Source: Clostridiales bacterium (GTDB lineage: Bacteria; Bacillota; Clostridia; Oscillospirales; Oscillospiraceae). From it: a DNA stretch of 64,000 nucleotides. The notes below the pieces were generated by a model. That model saw only the letters and a program-made list of their open reading frames with translations. It did not search any database and was not told where the DNA came from. Position numbers and translations under genes: made by a program. Where the stretch lies: positions 1-64,000 of the forward strand of contig JAJPXL010000089.1 in NCBI GenBank assembly GCA_021205455.1. Reading direction: 5' to 3'. This document shows, in pieces, positions 17,200-26,080 of the stretch. The first letter of the stretch is position 1; every line of letters starts with the position of its first letter.

Positions 17200-18543
17200 A
17201 TGGCAAAACCAATGATTGCAATCGTGGGCAGGCCCAACGTGGGCAAGTCCATGCTTTTTAACCGGCTGGTCGGGAAGCGGCTGTCCATCGTGGAGGATAC
17301 CCCCGGCGTCACCCGGGACAGGCTGTATGCCGACTGCGAATGGCTGGGCCGGGCGTTCACCGTGGTGGACACCGGCGGCATTGAGCCCCGCAATGACAAC
17401 GAAATTCTGAACTTCATGCGGGAGCAGGCGGAAATCGCCATTCAGAACGCCACCGTCATCGTCTTTGTCTGTGACATCAGGACCGGTATCACCGCCAACG
17501 ATGAGGCGGTGGCCTCCATCCTACAGCGCTCCCACAAGCCCATCGTGCTGGCGGTCAACAAGTGTGACAGCACCGGCCAGGCCGCCCTGAACAACACCGA
17601 CATCTATGAGTTTTACAACCTGGGCCTGGGCGACCCCATCGCCGTCTCCGCCGTCCACGGCATCGGCATCGACGAGATGCTGGAGGCCTGCTTCTCCTAC
17701 TTCCCGAAGGAGGAGGAAGAAGGGGAGGAGGACGACATCATTAAGGTAGCCATCATCGGCAAGCCGAACGTGGGCAAATCCTCCCTGACAAACAAGATTC
17801 TAGGGGAGGAGCGGGTCATCGTCTCCGATGTGGCAGGCACCACCCGGGACGCGGTGGACAGCTACTTTGAGAATCCGTACGGCAAATATTGCTTTATCGA
17901 CACGGCCGGAATGCGGAAAAAGAGCCGCGTCACCGACCGGGTGGAGCAGTTCTCTGTCCTTCGGGCCACCATGGCCATTGACCGGGCGGATGTCTGCCTG
18001 ATTCTGATCGACGCCCACGAAGGCGTCACCGAGCAGGACACCAAGGTGGCCGGGCTGGCCCACGAGGCAGGGAAGGCGTCCATCATTGTGGTCAACAAAT
18101 GGGACGATATTGAAAAGGATGACAAGACCATGGACAGGTTTAAGGAGGATATCCGCCGCGACCTGTCCTATATGCCCTATGCGCCCATGGCCTTTATCTC
18201 TGCCAAGACCGGGCAGAGGGTGAACACGCTGTTCACCCTCATCAATCAGGTCTATGAAGCCTCGCTGATGCGCATTACCACCGGTGTGCTGAACTCCGTG
18301 CTGGCGGACGCCACCACACGGGTGCAGCCGCCCACCGACCGGGGCCGCCGACTGAAGATTTACTATATGACGCAGGTCAGCGTAGCGCCTCCCACCTTTG
18401 TGGTGTTCTGCAACGAGAAGAAGCTGTTCCACTTTTCCTATCAGCGCTATCTTGAAAACCAGATTCGGGGCACCTTTGGGTTGGACGGCACACCGATTCG
18501 CCTGATTATCCGGGAAAAAGGAGACAAGGAGGAGAATTTCTGA
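17200..18543 (+). CDS. der: Ribosome assembly GTPase Der (EngA)
   Basis: Der is an essential tandem GTPase needed for 50S subunit maturation. The first G1 motif is GRPNVGKS (residues 10-17), the second GKPNVGKSS starts at residue 187, and NKCD and NKWD are the G4 motifs. A KH-like C-terminal domain follows. At 447 residues it has the usual length. ATG 17200 with AAGGAAGG upstream is chosen over the ATG at 17125, since the family starts directly at MAKPMIAIVG. The stop overlaps the plsY start by one base (TGATG). Confidence 0.97.
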   Translation: MAKPMIAIVGRPNVGKSMLFNRLVGKRLSIVEDTPGVTRDRLYADCEWLGRAFTVVDTGGIEPRNDNEILNFMREQAEIAIQNATVIVFVCDIRTGITANDEAVASILQRSHKPIVLAVNKCDSTGQAALNNTDIYEFYNLGLGDPIAVSAVHGIGIDEMLEACFSYFPKEEEEGEEDDIIKVAIIGKPNVGKSSLTNKILGEERVIVSDVAGTTRDAVDSYFENPYGKYCFIDTAGMRKKSRVTDRVEQFSVLRATMAIDRADVCLILIDAHEGVTEQDTKVAGLAHEAGKASIIVVNKWDDIEKDDKTMDRFKEDIRRDLSYMPYAPMAFISAKTGQRVNTLFTLINQVYEASLMRITTGVLNSVLADATTRVQPPTDRGRRLKIYYMTQVSVAPPTFVVFCNEKKLFHFSYQRYLENQIRGTFGLDGTPIRLIIREKGDKEENF

Positions 18544-19178
18544 TGTTTGAATCATTACCAATGACCATTGGCCTGACCGCCCTGGTGGCGGTGGTCGCCT
18601 ATCTGCTGGGCTGCTGCAACTCGGCGCTGATTATATCCAAATATATCCTTCACGATGACGTGCGCGACCACGGCAGCGGAAACGCCGGCCTGACCAACTT
18701 CTATCGGGTATTTGGCAAGAAGATGGTGGTCTGGGTGGTCATTGGCGACCTGGCCAAGGCCATCCTCGCCTGCGCCTTCGGCGGCTGGATTTTCGGAACG
18801 ATGATGGACTACGCCGTTGCTGGCAAGCTGGTTGGCGGCATTTTCTGCATTCTGGGGCACTCCTTCCCCTTTATGTTCGGTTTTAAGGGCGGCAAGGGCG
18901 TCCTGGCCGGAGCCGGGGTCATCCTCAGCATGGACTGGCGCATTGCGCTGATATGCCTGGGTGTGTTCGCCCTGCTGGTGGCCTGCACAAGGATGGTCTC
19001 TCTCGGCTCCATGGTTGCGGCGGCGCTGTTCCCCATCACCTGCTGGACCATCTACCATGACGGCCTTGTGGTGGTGCTGGCCTGTATCGCCAGTGTGCTG
19101 ATTGTCGTGCGCCACAAGGACAACGCCAAGCGCATCGCCCACGGCGAGGAAAACAAGTTCGAGTTTAAAAAGGAGTAA
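18543..19178 (+). CDS. plsY: Glycerol-3-phosphate acyltransferase PlsY
   Basis: PlsY is a membrane enzyme that transfers an acyl group from acyl-phosphate to glycerol-3-phosphate, the first step of phospholipid synthesis. It has five or so membrane helices and the conserved loops GSGNAGLTNFYRVFG, a GHSFP/GFKGGKGV motif and a third loop toward the C-terminus. It is 211 residues. It is translationally coupled to der and followed 5 bp later by gpsA, which makes its substrate; this order is common in Firmicutes. Confidence 0.95.
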   Translation: MFESLPMTIGLTALVAVVAYLLGCCNSALIISKYILHDDVRDHGSGNAGLTNFYRVFGKKMVVWVVIGDLAKAILACAFGGWIFGTMMDYAVAGKLVGGIFCILGHSFPFMFGFKGGKGVLAGAGVILSMDWRIALICLGVFALLVACTRMVSLGSMVAAALFPITCWTIYHDGLVVVLACIASVLIVVRHKDNAKRIAHGEENKFEFKKE

Positions 19179-19183
19179 CCGAT

Positions 19184-20194
19184 ATGAAAAAGATTGTTGT
19201 ATTGGGCTCCGGCGCCTGGGGGACAGCGCTGGCGCTGCTGCTGCTGGAAAACGGCAACGATGTGACCATGTGGAGCTTCTTCCAAAGCGAATGTGATACC
19301 CTGCGGACGACCCGCGAAAACCCCATGCTCCAGGGCGTGCCCATCCCGGAGGAGCTGGGCCTGACCGCTGACATGAGCTGCGCCGGGGAGGCGGATGTGG
19401 TGGTGCTGGCGACCCCCTCCTTTGCCTACCGTTCCACCACGGCCCAGCTGAAAACCATCGTCCGCCCCGGTACGATTATCGTCAGCGTGGGCAAGGGGTT
19501 TGAGCAGAAGTCCTCGCTGCGGCTCAGCGAGGTCATTGAGTCAGAGCTCGGCCCGGACTGCCCCATCGTGGTGCTGTGCGGCCCCACCCACGCGGAGGAG
19601 GTGGGGCGGCACGTGCCCACCGCCATTGTGGCGGCCTCCAAGTCCAGGGATGCGGCTGAACTGGTGCAGGACCTCTTTATGAACCAGCGGTTCCGGGTGT
19701 ACACCTCCTCTGACGTGGTGGGCTGCGAGGTCGGCGCCGCGCTGAAAAACGTGATGGCGCTGTGCGCCGGCGTCATTGACGGCATGGGATATGGCGACAA
19801 CACCCGCGCCATGATGATGACCCGTGGGCTGACGGAGATGGCCCGGCTGGGTACCGCCATGGGTGGCTATCAATCCACCTTTGCCGGGCTGACCGGCGTG
19901 GGGGATTTGATCGTCACCTGCACCAGCACCCACTCCCGGAATCACACCGCCGGTGTGCTGATTGGGCAGGGCAAGACGCCCCAGGAGGCGCTGGACGCCA
20001 TGGGCGGCAAGGTGGTGGAGGGCTACTATGCCGCCGCCATCGGTGTGGAGCTGGCGAAGAAATGGAACGTGGAGTTGCCCATCACCCAGGCGGCCTACGC
20101 CGTGCTGTATGAGGGCGAGCGGGTGGAGGATATGTTCCACTCGCTGATGACCCGCAAAAAAAACCATGAGGTAGAGGACGCCTGGGTCAGGTAG
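19184..20194 (+). CDS. gpsA: NAD(P)H-dependent glycerol-3-phosphate dehydrogenase
   Basis: GpsA reduces dihydroxyacetone phosphate to glycerol-3-phosphate for phospholipid synthesis. The Rossmann motif GSGAWGTALA is at residues 7-16. The catalytic lysine lies in GAALKNVMAL and the substrate-binding block NHTAGVLIGQG is present. It is 336 residues, full length. It completes the der-plsY-gpsA operon and directly supplies PlsY. Confidence 0.97.
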   Translation: MKKIVVLGSGAWGTALALLLLENGNDVTMWSFFQSECDTLRTTRENPMLQGVPIPEELGLTADMSCAGEADVVVLATPSFAYRSTTAQLKTIVRPGTIIVSVGKGFEQKSSLRLSEVIESELGPDCPIVVLCGPTHAEEVGRHVPTAIVAASKSRDAAELVQDLFMNQRFRVYTSSDVVGCEVGAALKNVMALCAGVIDGMGYGDNTRAMMMTRGLTEMARLGTAMGGYQSTFAGLTGVGDLIVTCTSTHSRNHTAGVLIGQGKTPQEALDAMGGKVVEGYYAAAIGVELAKKWNVELPITQAAYAVLYEGERVEDMFHSLMTRKKNHEVEDAWVR

Positions 20195-20218
20195 CCGCTT
20201 TGGAGACAGTTATCATTT

Positions 20219-20887
20219 ATGAAGTACCGGACGATTTTATTTGACCTGGACGGCACCCTTTTGAATACGCTGGACGACCTGCACACGGCCTGCAACTATG
20301 CGCTGGCTGCGGTGGGGGAGCCGGCCCGCAGCAGGGAAGAGGTGCGTCAGTTTGTGGGCAACGGCTTAGGGAAGCTGCTGGAGCGGGCGATTCCCGGAGG
20401 CGCTGCCCATCCCCGGTTTGGGGAGGCGCTGGCCCTGCTGCGAAGCTACTATCAGGCCCACGATCGGGTAAAAACCGCCCCTTATGAAGGGGTGCTGCCC
20501 CTGCTGGATGCGCTGGCGGAACAGGGATACCGCCTGGGCGTGGTCTCCAACAAACCGGACGGACCGGTAAAGGCCCTGTGCAGCGCCTATTTTGGGGACC
20601 GAATCTCGGTTGCCATCGGGGAACGGTCGGGCATCCGCCGGAAACCGGCTCCGGATACGGCGCTGGAAGCGCTGCGGGTGCTGGGGGCAGACCCCGCCTT
20701 TGCCCTCTATGTGGGGGACAGCGAGGTGGACATCGCCACAGCGCGGAATGCCGGATTGCCCTGCCTTTCGGTGACCTGGGGTTTCCGCGACAGGGACGCG
20801 CTCATAGCGGCCGGTGCGACGGCTCTGGCAGACAGCCCTCAGGCGGTGCTGTACTTTTTGCAGAAGGAGGAGCCATGCGGGTGCTGA
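20219..20887 (+). CDS. HAD-superfamily phosphatase, phosphoglycolate phosphatase-like
   Basis: This 222-residue HAD hydrolase has motif I DLDGTLLNT (nucleophile D10), motif II in VVSNKP, a motif III lysine in IRRKPAPD and motif IV GDSEVDIATA. The helical cap is like that of Gph/PpaX enzymes. Possible substrates are phosphoglycolate or pyrophosphate; sequence does not settle it. It starts 24 bp after gpsA and probably extends that operon. The 3' end overlaps the next gene by 13 bp. Confidence 0.85.
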   Translation: MKYRTILFDLDGTLLNTLDDLHTACNYALAAVGEPARSREEVRQFVGNGLGKLLERAIPGGAAHPRFGEALALLRSYYQAHDRVKTAPYEGVLPLLDALAEQGYRLGVVSNKPDGPVKALCSAYFGDRISVAIGERSGIRRKPAPDTALEALRVLGADPAFALYVGDSEVDIATARNAGLPCLSVTWGFRDRDALIAAGATALADSPQAVLYFLQKEEPCGC

Positions 20888-21312
20888 TTGACGGCGACGG
20901 CTGCCCTGTGGTGAACGATGCGGCGGAGCTGTGCCGCCAGTTTGGGGTGCCCTGCCTCATTTTCTGCGACACCGCCCATGAGCTGCAGCGGGAAGACGCG
21001 GAGACAGTCGTGGTGCCCAAAGGGGCGGACAGCGCCGATTTTGCCCTGGTGAACCGGGTGGAGCCGGGGGATATCGTGGTGACGCAGGATTACGGTCTGG
21101 CGGCCATGTGCCTGAGCCGCCGGGCCGTGGTGCTGAACCAGGACGGCAGGCGTTACACGGAGGATACGATTGACGGCCTGCTCTACACCCGTTACCTCGG
21201 CGGCAAGGTGCGCCGGAGTGGCGGGCGGCTCAAGGGCCCGCCCAAGCGGAAACGGTCACAGACAGATGCCTTCCGCGCCGCGCTTCACCGGCTGTTGGCG
21301 CAGCAAGGCTGA
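20875..21312 (+). CDS. YaiI/YqxD family protein (DUF188)
   Basis: This 145-residue protein of the DUF188 family has a PIN-like fold with conserved acidic residues: DGDGCPV near the N-terminus, PKGADSADFALV and VVTQDYGLA. Family members are predicted nucleases without a known biological role. ATG 20875 has AGGAGG 5 nt upstream, inside the end of the HAD phosphatase gene, so the two are coupled. The C-terminus is basic, as is usual for this family. Confidence 0.85.
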   Translation: MRVLIDGDGCPVVNDAAELCRQFGVPCLIFCDTAHELQREDAETVVVPKGADSADFALVNRVEPGDIVVTQDYGLAAMCLSRRAVVLNQDGRRYTEDTIDGLLYTRYLGGKVRRSGGRLKGPPKRKRSQTDAFRAALHRLLAQQG

Positions 21313-21395
21313 ACCGTTTCCATTGTCAGAATCGGCAGAGAAAGCCGCCATAAGCGGATGATTTTCAGAAATATGCTGAAAATAGAGCTGCTATC

Positions 21396-21425
21396 TTGTC
21401 AAAGAAGAGTGAAATATTGTATAAT
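21396..21425 (+). promoter_or_regulatory. Promoter of the MATE exporter gene
   Basis: TTGTCA (21396-21401), an 18-nt spacer and TATAAT (21420-21425) form a promoter about 58 bp before the ATG. An 8-bp AT-rich hairpin (21361-21368 with 21376-21383) lies just upstream and may end the preceding transcript, though it lacks a T-run. Confidence 0.65.
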
Positions 21426-21482
21426 AATAGTCCCGGATAACGTGTGCAAAGCGCGAGAAGGAAAAAGGAGGAACCTTTCCAT

Positions 21483-22865
21483 ATGAATGAAAAAAACGCA
21501 TCCGTGCAAGACAACAAAATGGGTGTATTGCCTGTCAACAGGCTGCTGATCAGCATGGCTCTGCCGCTGATTATCTCCATGTTGGTGCAGGCGGCATATA
21601 ACATTGTAGACAGTGTGTTCGTCTCCATGGTCAGTGAGGACGCCCTGACGGCGGTCTCTCTGGCCTTCCCGATTCAGACGGTGATGATTGCCGTAGCCAA
21701 TGGCACCGGCGTCGGCGTGAACTCCATCCTGTCCAAGGCGCTGGGGGAGAAGAAGCATGACGAGGCCACCCAGATGGCAAATCACGGCGTCTTCCTGGCG
21801 TTCTGCTCGTTCCTGGCCTTTGTGCTGGTGGGCGCTTTCGTCAGCGCACCGTTCTATCACAGCCAGGTCAGTGCGGACAGCGAAATTGCCATCGGCGGCA
21901 TTCAGTACATGAGCATCTGCTGCTGCTTCAGTTTCGGCCTTTTCATACAGAATATGATGGAGCGCCTGCTCCAGTCCACCGGGCACACTGTTCAGACCAT
22001 GATCAGCCAGTCCACCGGTGCCATCATCAACATCATTTTGGACCCGATGCTGATTTTTGGCGTGGGTATTTTCCCGGAAATGGGAGTGGTCGGCGCTGCC
22101 GTCGCCACGGTGATTGGCCAGCATGTGGCGGCCTGCATCGCCTTCTTTATGAACATCAGGTACAATACGGAGATCAAGCTGTCTTTCCGTGAGATTTTCC
22201 GGCCCAAACTGCCCATCATCAAGCGCATTTATGTGGTGGGCCTGCCGACCATCATTATGCAGTCCATCGGTTCGGTGACGACCTACGGCATGAACCTGAT
22301 TCTGGTCTCCTTCACCACCACCGCCACCACGGTCTACGGCGTCTATTACAAGCTGCAATCCATATTCTTTATGCCGGTGTTTGGGCTGACCAGCGCCATG
22401 GTGCCTATCATCGCCTTCAACTACGGCGCCCAAAAGCGCAGCCGCCTGGTGCAGACCATTAAGCTGGGCGTCTGTTATGCGTTGGGCTTTATGGCCCTGG
22501 GTATTGTGCTGTTCCAGCTGTTCCCGGCGCAGCTCCTGAGCATCTTCAGCGCGTCGGAGAGTATGCTGGAGATCGGCGTACCCGCCCTACGGACGCTTTC
22601 CCTGAGCTATATCTTTGCTGGGGCCTGTATCGTGCTGGGCACCACCTTCCAGGCGCTGGGGAACGGCGTATACTCCATGCTGGTGTCCTTTGGGCGGCAA
22701 ATCGTGGTGCTGCTGCCGGTGGCCTACCTCCTGTCCAGAGTGGGCGGGTTGGACGCCATCTGGTGGGCCTTCCCCATTGCAGAGCTGGTGAGTATGGGTC
22801 TGTCCATCTACTTTTTCGTCCGGATCTACCGCAGGGTTATCCGAAACGTGCCGGATGTAGCATAA
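21483..22865 (+). CDS. MATE family efflux transporter
   Basis: This 460-residue inner-membrane antiporter has about twelve helices and is of the MATE/DinF class, exporting organic cations or drugs in exchange for sodium or protons. Family features include an N-terminal LLISMALPLIISMLVQAAYN helix and a repeated second half beginning near residue 235. ATG 21483 lies 11 nt after AAGGAGG (21465-21471). It stands alone with its own promoter and a strong terminator. The substrate cannot be predicted. Confidence 0.9.
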   Translation: MNEKNASVQDNKMGVLPVNRLLISMALPLIISMLVQAAYNIVDSVFVSMVSEDALTAVSLAFPIQTVMIAVANGTGVGVNSILSKALGEKKHDEATQMANHGVFLAFCSFLAFVLVGAFVSAPFYHSQVSADSEIAIGGIQYMSICCCFSFGLFIQNMMERLLQSTGHTVQTMISQSTGAIINIILDPMLIFGVGIFPEMGVVGAAVATVIGQHVAACIAFFMNIRYNTEIKLSFREIFRPKLPIIKRIYVVGLPTIIMQSIGSVTTYGMNLILVSFTTTATTVYGVYYKLQSIFFMPVFGLTSAMVPIIAFNYGAQKRSRLVQTIKLGVCYALGFMALGIVLFQLFPAQLLSIFSASESMLEIGVPALRTLSLSYIFAGACIVLGTTFQALGNGVYSMLVSFGRQIVVLLPVAYLLSRVGGLDAIWWAFPIAELVSMGLSIYFFVRIYRRVIRNVPDVA

Positions 22866-22880
22866 GAACCGATTTTCCAG

Positions 22881-22921
22881 AAAAAGGTGTGAAGAAATTT
22901 CAGGTTTCTTCACACCTTTTT
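22881..22921 (+). terminator. Perfect 17-bp terminator after the MATE gene
   Basis: A perfect 17-bp stem (22881-22897 with 22905-22921) with a 7-nt loop and a terminal T-run. Confidence 0.95.
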
Positions 22922-22987
22922 TACCGTTTTCCGTCAAACTGTGGTAGAATGACGGTATCACGATGTTTGGCGCGGAGGGATACGCAA

Positions 22988-23842
22988 ATGAAGCAATGGA
23001 TAAGGCGGGGCCTGATGTCCCTTTGCCTGCTGCTCTGCCTGGCGGTGCTGCTGGTCTGTTCGTCTGATTCCAACCTGGGGCGATGGACCTATTACCTGCC
23101 GGAGACGGTGGAGTTCAACGGGCAGGACATTGAGGTGGACAGCACCCTGGAGCGCAGCGCGCTGGAGGAGGACAGCTTCTCCCAGGACGAGGACGGGACG
23201 CTGTCCTACAGCGGGGAAGCCCTGTACGGTATCGACCTGTCCGCCCATCAGGGGGAGGTGGACTGGGCTGCGGTGGCGGAGTCCGGGGTGGATTTTGCCA
23301 TGCTCCGGGCAGGCTATCGGGGATACGGCAGCGGCCAGATAGCGGAGGACAGCCAGTTTGCAAATAACCTCACCGGCGCGCAGGAGGCCGGGCTTCAGGT
23401 GGGCGTGTACTTCTTCTCCCAGGCGATTACGGTGGAGGAGGCTCAGGAAGAGGCCGCCTTTGTGCTGGAGCTGCTGGATGGCCAGCCGCTGGACTTACCC
23501 ATCGCCTACGATTGGGAGTACATCACTTATGACGATGCCCGCACTGACAGCCTGGATGCGGAGACGGTGACGGCCTGCGCCGCGGCCTTTTGCGCCGTCA
23601 TAGAGTCCGCAGGGTATGACGCCATGGTGTACTGCAACGGCGAGCTGGGCTATCTGAACTATGATTTGAGCCAGCTGCAGGACTATGAGGTGTGGTACGC
23701 CGAATACGCCGATTCCCCCAGCTTCGCCTATGCCATTGCCATGTGGCAGTATTCCAGCTCCGGCACAGTCAGCGGGATTGACGGCGAGGTGGATTTGGAT
23801 ATCTGGTTTCTCTCGGAGGAATCGGAGGCGGAGGAGAAATAG
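22988..23842 (+). CDS. Membrane-anchored GH25 lysozyme
   Basis: This 284-residue muramidase cleaves the MurNAc-GlcNAc bond of peptidoglycan. A single N-terminal membrane segment (about residues 7-24) anchors or exports it. A short acidic spacer precedes the GH25 barrel (from about residue 80). Active-site blocks are GIDLSAHQGEVDW, FAMLRAGYRG and the catalytic IAYDWEY (DxE); the usual C-terminal VDLDxW motif is present. ATG 22988 follows GGAGGG. Likely role is wall turnover, or lysis in division or sporulation. Alternative upstream starts would lie in the preceding gene. Confidence 0.88.
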   Translation: MKQWIRRGLMSLCLLLCLAVLLVCSSDSNLGRWTYYLPETVEFNGQDIEVDSTLERSALEEDSFSQDEDGTLSYSGEALYGIDLSAHQGEVDWAAVAESGVDFAMLRAGYRGYGSGQIAEDSQFANNLTGAQEAGLQVGVYFFSQAITVEEAQEEAAFVLELLDGQPLDLPIAYDWEYITYDDARTDSLDAETVTACAAAFCAVIESAGYDAMVYCNGELGYLNYDLSQLQDYEVWYAEYADSPSFAYAIAMWQYSSSGTVSGIDGEVDLDIWFLSEESEAEEK

Positions 23843-23931
23843 AACCAGATGCGGGAAACAGATTTGCGGAATGACAGGTCGAAAAGGCGAAAAAAAGGGT
23901 TCCGTCCCACCAAAAAATGATTGTTAAACTA

Positions 23932-23960
23932 TTCACAAAAACATGGGATTGTGCTATAAT
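23932..23960 (+). promoter_or_regulatory. Promoter of the ech-hyp operon
   Basis: TTCACA (23932-23937), a 17-nt spacer and TATAAT (23955-23960) form a good sigma-A promoter. The predicted start near 23967 leaves a leader of about 190 nt before echA. Confidence 0.75.
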
Positions 23961-24028
23961 AATTTAGTATTATGGAGCGGTGTGCGTGAGGGTATTGCGC
24001 GGCCCTTCTAACATCCATTTTGGGCTGA

Positions 24029-24128
24029 CCAGTTGGCATGGATTTCTGAAAAAGAGAGCAGGAATCCGTGCCAACTGGCGCAGCAAATCGGATCGGATGC
24101 CAATAGGAAGGGACCTGTATCCTGCGCC
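24029..24128 (+). ncRNA. Structured leader of the hydrogenase operon, candidate cis-regulatory RNA
   Basis: Two adjacent helices are visible. The first pairs 24029-24044 with 24063-24078 (16 bp with one G-U) around an 18-nt loop. The second pairs GGCGCAG (24077-24083) with CTGCGCC (24122-24128) around a 38-nt inner region that contains GGAT/ATCC-type short pairings. The two share two bases, so they could stack or compete. No terminator is formed and the RNA ends about 20 nt before the echA ribosome site. It does not match any riboswitch consensus I can recall. Confidence 0.5.
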
Positions 24129-24157
24129 CATGCGCCGAAAGAGAGAAGGCTGTGATT

Positions 24158-26080
24158 GTGAATTTGATACCCATCCTGATTCTGTTCCCGTTTCTGATGG
24201 CCGCAATCCTCGCGCTGGTAAAGGACGACAAAGCGCGGGGCATCTGTGTGTACATTGGTTCCGGCGTCACGATGGTGCTGGCCCTGGCCGTCAGCGCCTG
24301 GTGGCTATCCCATGGGCAGTCAGACCTGCTGCTGTTTGTGGAAACCTCGCTGGTGGATCATCTGATGATCGTCGGCGACCTGTTCCTGATGTGCCTGGTG
24401 ATCTACATGAGCATCAAGCACAAGAAGTATCCCATCGTCCTGCTCAGCGCTGTCCAGACCATCGGCGTGCTGTGGGTGGAGCTGTTCGGCGGCTCCGTGG
24501 AGGAGACGCCCCATATCCTGGTGGACCGCCTCAGCATCATTCTGCTGCTGATTGTCGCCATCATCGGCGGCCTGATCGTTATCTACGCTGTGGGCTATAT
24601 GCGGGGCTATGTGCATCACCACACGGAGTTTGCAGACCGGAGAGGGTTCTTCTTCCCCATGCTGTTCGTCTTTCTGGGGGCCATGTTCGGCCTGGTGCTG
24701 TCGGCGAGCATGACCTGGATGTATTTCTTCTGGGAAATCACCTCTGTCTGCTCCTTCCTCCTGATTGGCTATACCAGGACCGACGAAGCGGTACACAACA
24801 GCTTCCGCGCCCTGTGGATGAACCTGTTGGGCGGCCTGGGCTACGCGGTAGGCATCATCTGGTTTGCTGTCACCCATCATTCCTTCAGCCTGTCCGCGGT
24901 GGTGGACGCCGGGAAGGGCGGGGATATGGTGGCCGTTGCCTGTGTGGCGCTTCTGAGCTTTGCGGCGCTGACGAAGTCCGCCCAAATGCCGTTCAGCCAG
25001 TGGCTGCTGGGCGCCATGGTGGCCCCTACGCCCACCTCTGCCCTGCTTCACTCGGCTACCATGGTCAAGGCGGGCGTGTACCTGCTGCTGCGGCTGGCCC
25101 CTGCCCTGCAAAATAACTGGGCGGGCTACATGGTGGCCTTCATCGGCGGCTTCACCTTCTTTGTGGCCTCGCTGCTGGCAATTTCCCAGAGCGACGCCAA
25201 GAAGATTCTGGCCTATTCCACCATCTCCAACCTGGGTCTGATCACTGCCTGCGCCGGTATCGGCGCGTCGGAGACCTACTGGGCGGCGGTGTTCCTGATT
25301 ATCTTCCACGCGGTATCCAAATCCATGCTGTTCCAGTCTGTCGGCGCGGTGGAGATTTCCACCGGCAGCCGTGACGTGGAAACCATGCACGGCCTGATGC
25401 TGCGGATGCCGAAGCTGGCCGTTGTTATGGTCATCGGTATCTGCGGTATGTTCCTGGCTCCCTTCGGTATGCTGGTCTCCAAGTGGGCCGCATTGAAGGC
25501 GTTTGTGGACGCAGGCGGCCTGCTGGGTACACTCATGCCGCTGTTCGTCTGCTTTGGCTCCGCCACCACCTGCCTGTACTGGTCGAAGTGGCTGTGCCGC
25601 CTGCTGGTGGTGGACCATATCCGCACGACGAAGGACCTCACCGGCAGGAATGAGTACGTCTCCCTGTTCTCCCACGCCGCGATTATGATTCTGCTGTGCC
25701 TCAGCTTCCCCACGCTGTCCACCAACCTGGTGCTGCCCATCGTCACCGAGCTTTACGGCGAAGTGGACCCCACCATCACTACCGGCAACCTGCTGTTCAT
25801 GGTGGTGCTGCTGTTCTGTGTGTTCGTGATTCCCCTCCTGGTGTTCCTGGTGACCAGGCGCTCCCATCCCCATCCTGTTATGAGTTATGTGGCCGGTATC
25901 AACACCGGAGACAGCCAGCACTTTGTGGACTCCATGGGGGAGGAGAAGGAGATTGAGACAACCTCCTGGTACATGGAGGACTGGTTCGGCGAGAAACGGC
26001 TGATGTTCCCCAGCCTGGCGATTTCCAGCTTTATCATTGTGCTGTGTATGATTCTGCTGTTGGGAGGTGTAGTCGCATGA
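24158..26080 (+). CDS. echA: Ech hydrogenase subunit A (NuoL/antiporter-like)
   Basis: EchA is the large membrane subunit of the Ech [NiFe] hydrogenase and is homologous to the NuoL and Mrp antiporter subunits; it pumps protons or sodium when ferredoxin is oxidised and H2 formed. The 640-residue protein has about 14 to 16 helices. Antiporter features are WEITSVCSFLLIGY, the KSAQMPFSQWLLGAM lysine-bearing helix and LLHSATMVKAGVYLL. I use GTG 24158, 8 nt after AGAAGG; GTG 24152 is too close. It is the first gene of echABCDEF. The gene overlaps echB by four bases (ATGA). Confidence 0.9.
   Translation: MNLIPILILFPFLMAAILALVKDDKARGICVYIGSGVTMVLALAVSAWWLSHGQSDLLLFVETSLVDHLMIVGDLFLMCLVIYMSIKHKKYPIVLLSAVQTIGVLWVELFGGSVEETPHILVDRLSIILLLIVAIIGGLIVIYAVGYMRGYVHHHTEFADRRGFFFPMLFVFLGAMFGLVLSASMTWMYFFWEITSVCSFLLIGYTRTDEAVHNSFRALWMNLLGGLGYAVGIIWFAVTHHSFSLSAVVDAGKGGDMVAVACVALLSFAALTKSAQMPFSQWLLGAMVAPTPTSALLHSATMVKAGVYLLLRLAPALQNNWAGYMVAFIGGFTFFVASLLAISQSDAKKILAYSTISNLGLITACAGIGASETYWAAVFLIIFHAVSKSMLFQSVGAVEISTGSRDVETMHGLMLRMPKLAVVMVIGICGMFLAPFGMLVSKWAALKAFVDAGGLLGTLMPLFVCFGSATTCLYWSKWLCRLLVVDHIRTTKDLTGRNEYVSLFSHAAIMILLCLSFPTLSTNLVLPIVTELYGEVDPTITTGNLLFMVVLLFCVFVIPLLVFLVTRRSHPHPVMSYVAGINTGDSQHFVDSMGEEKEIETTSWYMEDWFGEKRLMFPSLAISSFIIVLCMILLLGGVVA

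Noticed and set aside
23967-24157. NiCo or molybdenum-cofactor riboswitch in the ech leader
   Set aside because: The helices do not follow either consensus as I know it; no specific class is claimed.
23980-25116. 378-codon plus-strand frame across the ech leader and echA
   Set aside because: It runs in another frame through echA; the protein is repetitive R/G/H-rich and has no ribosome site.
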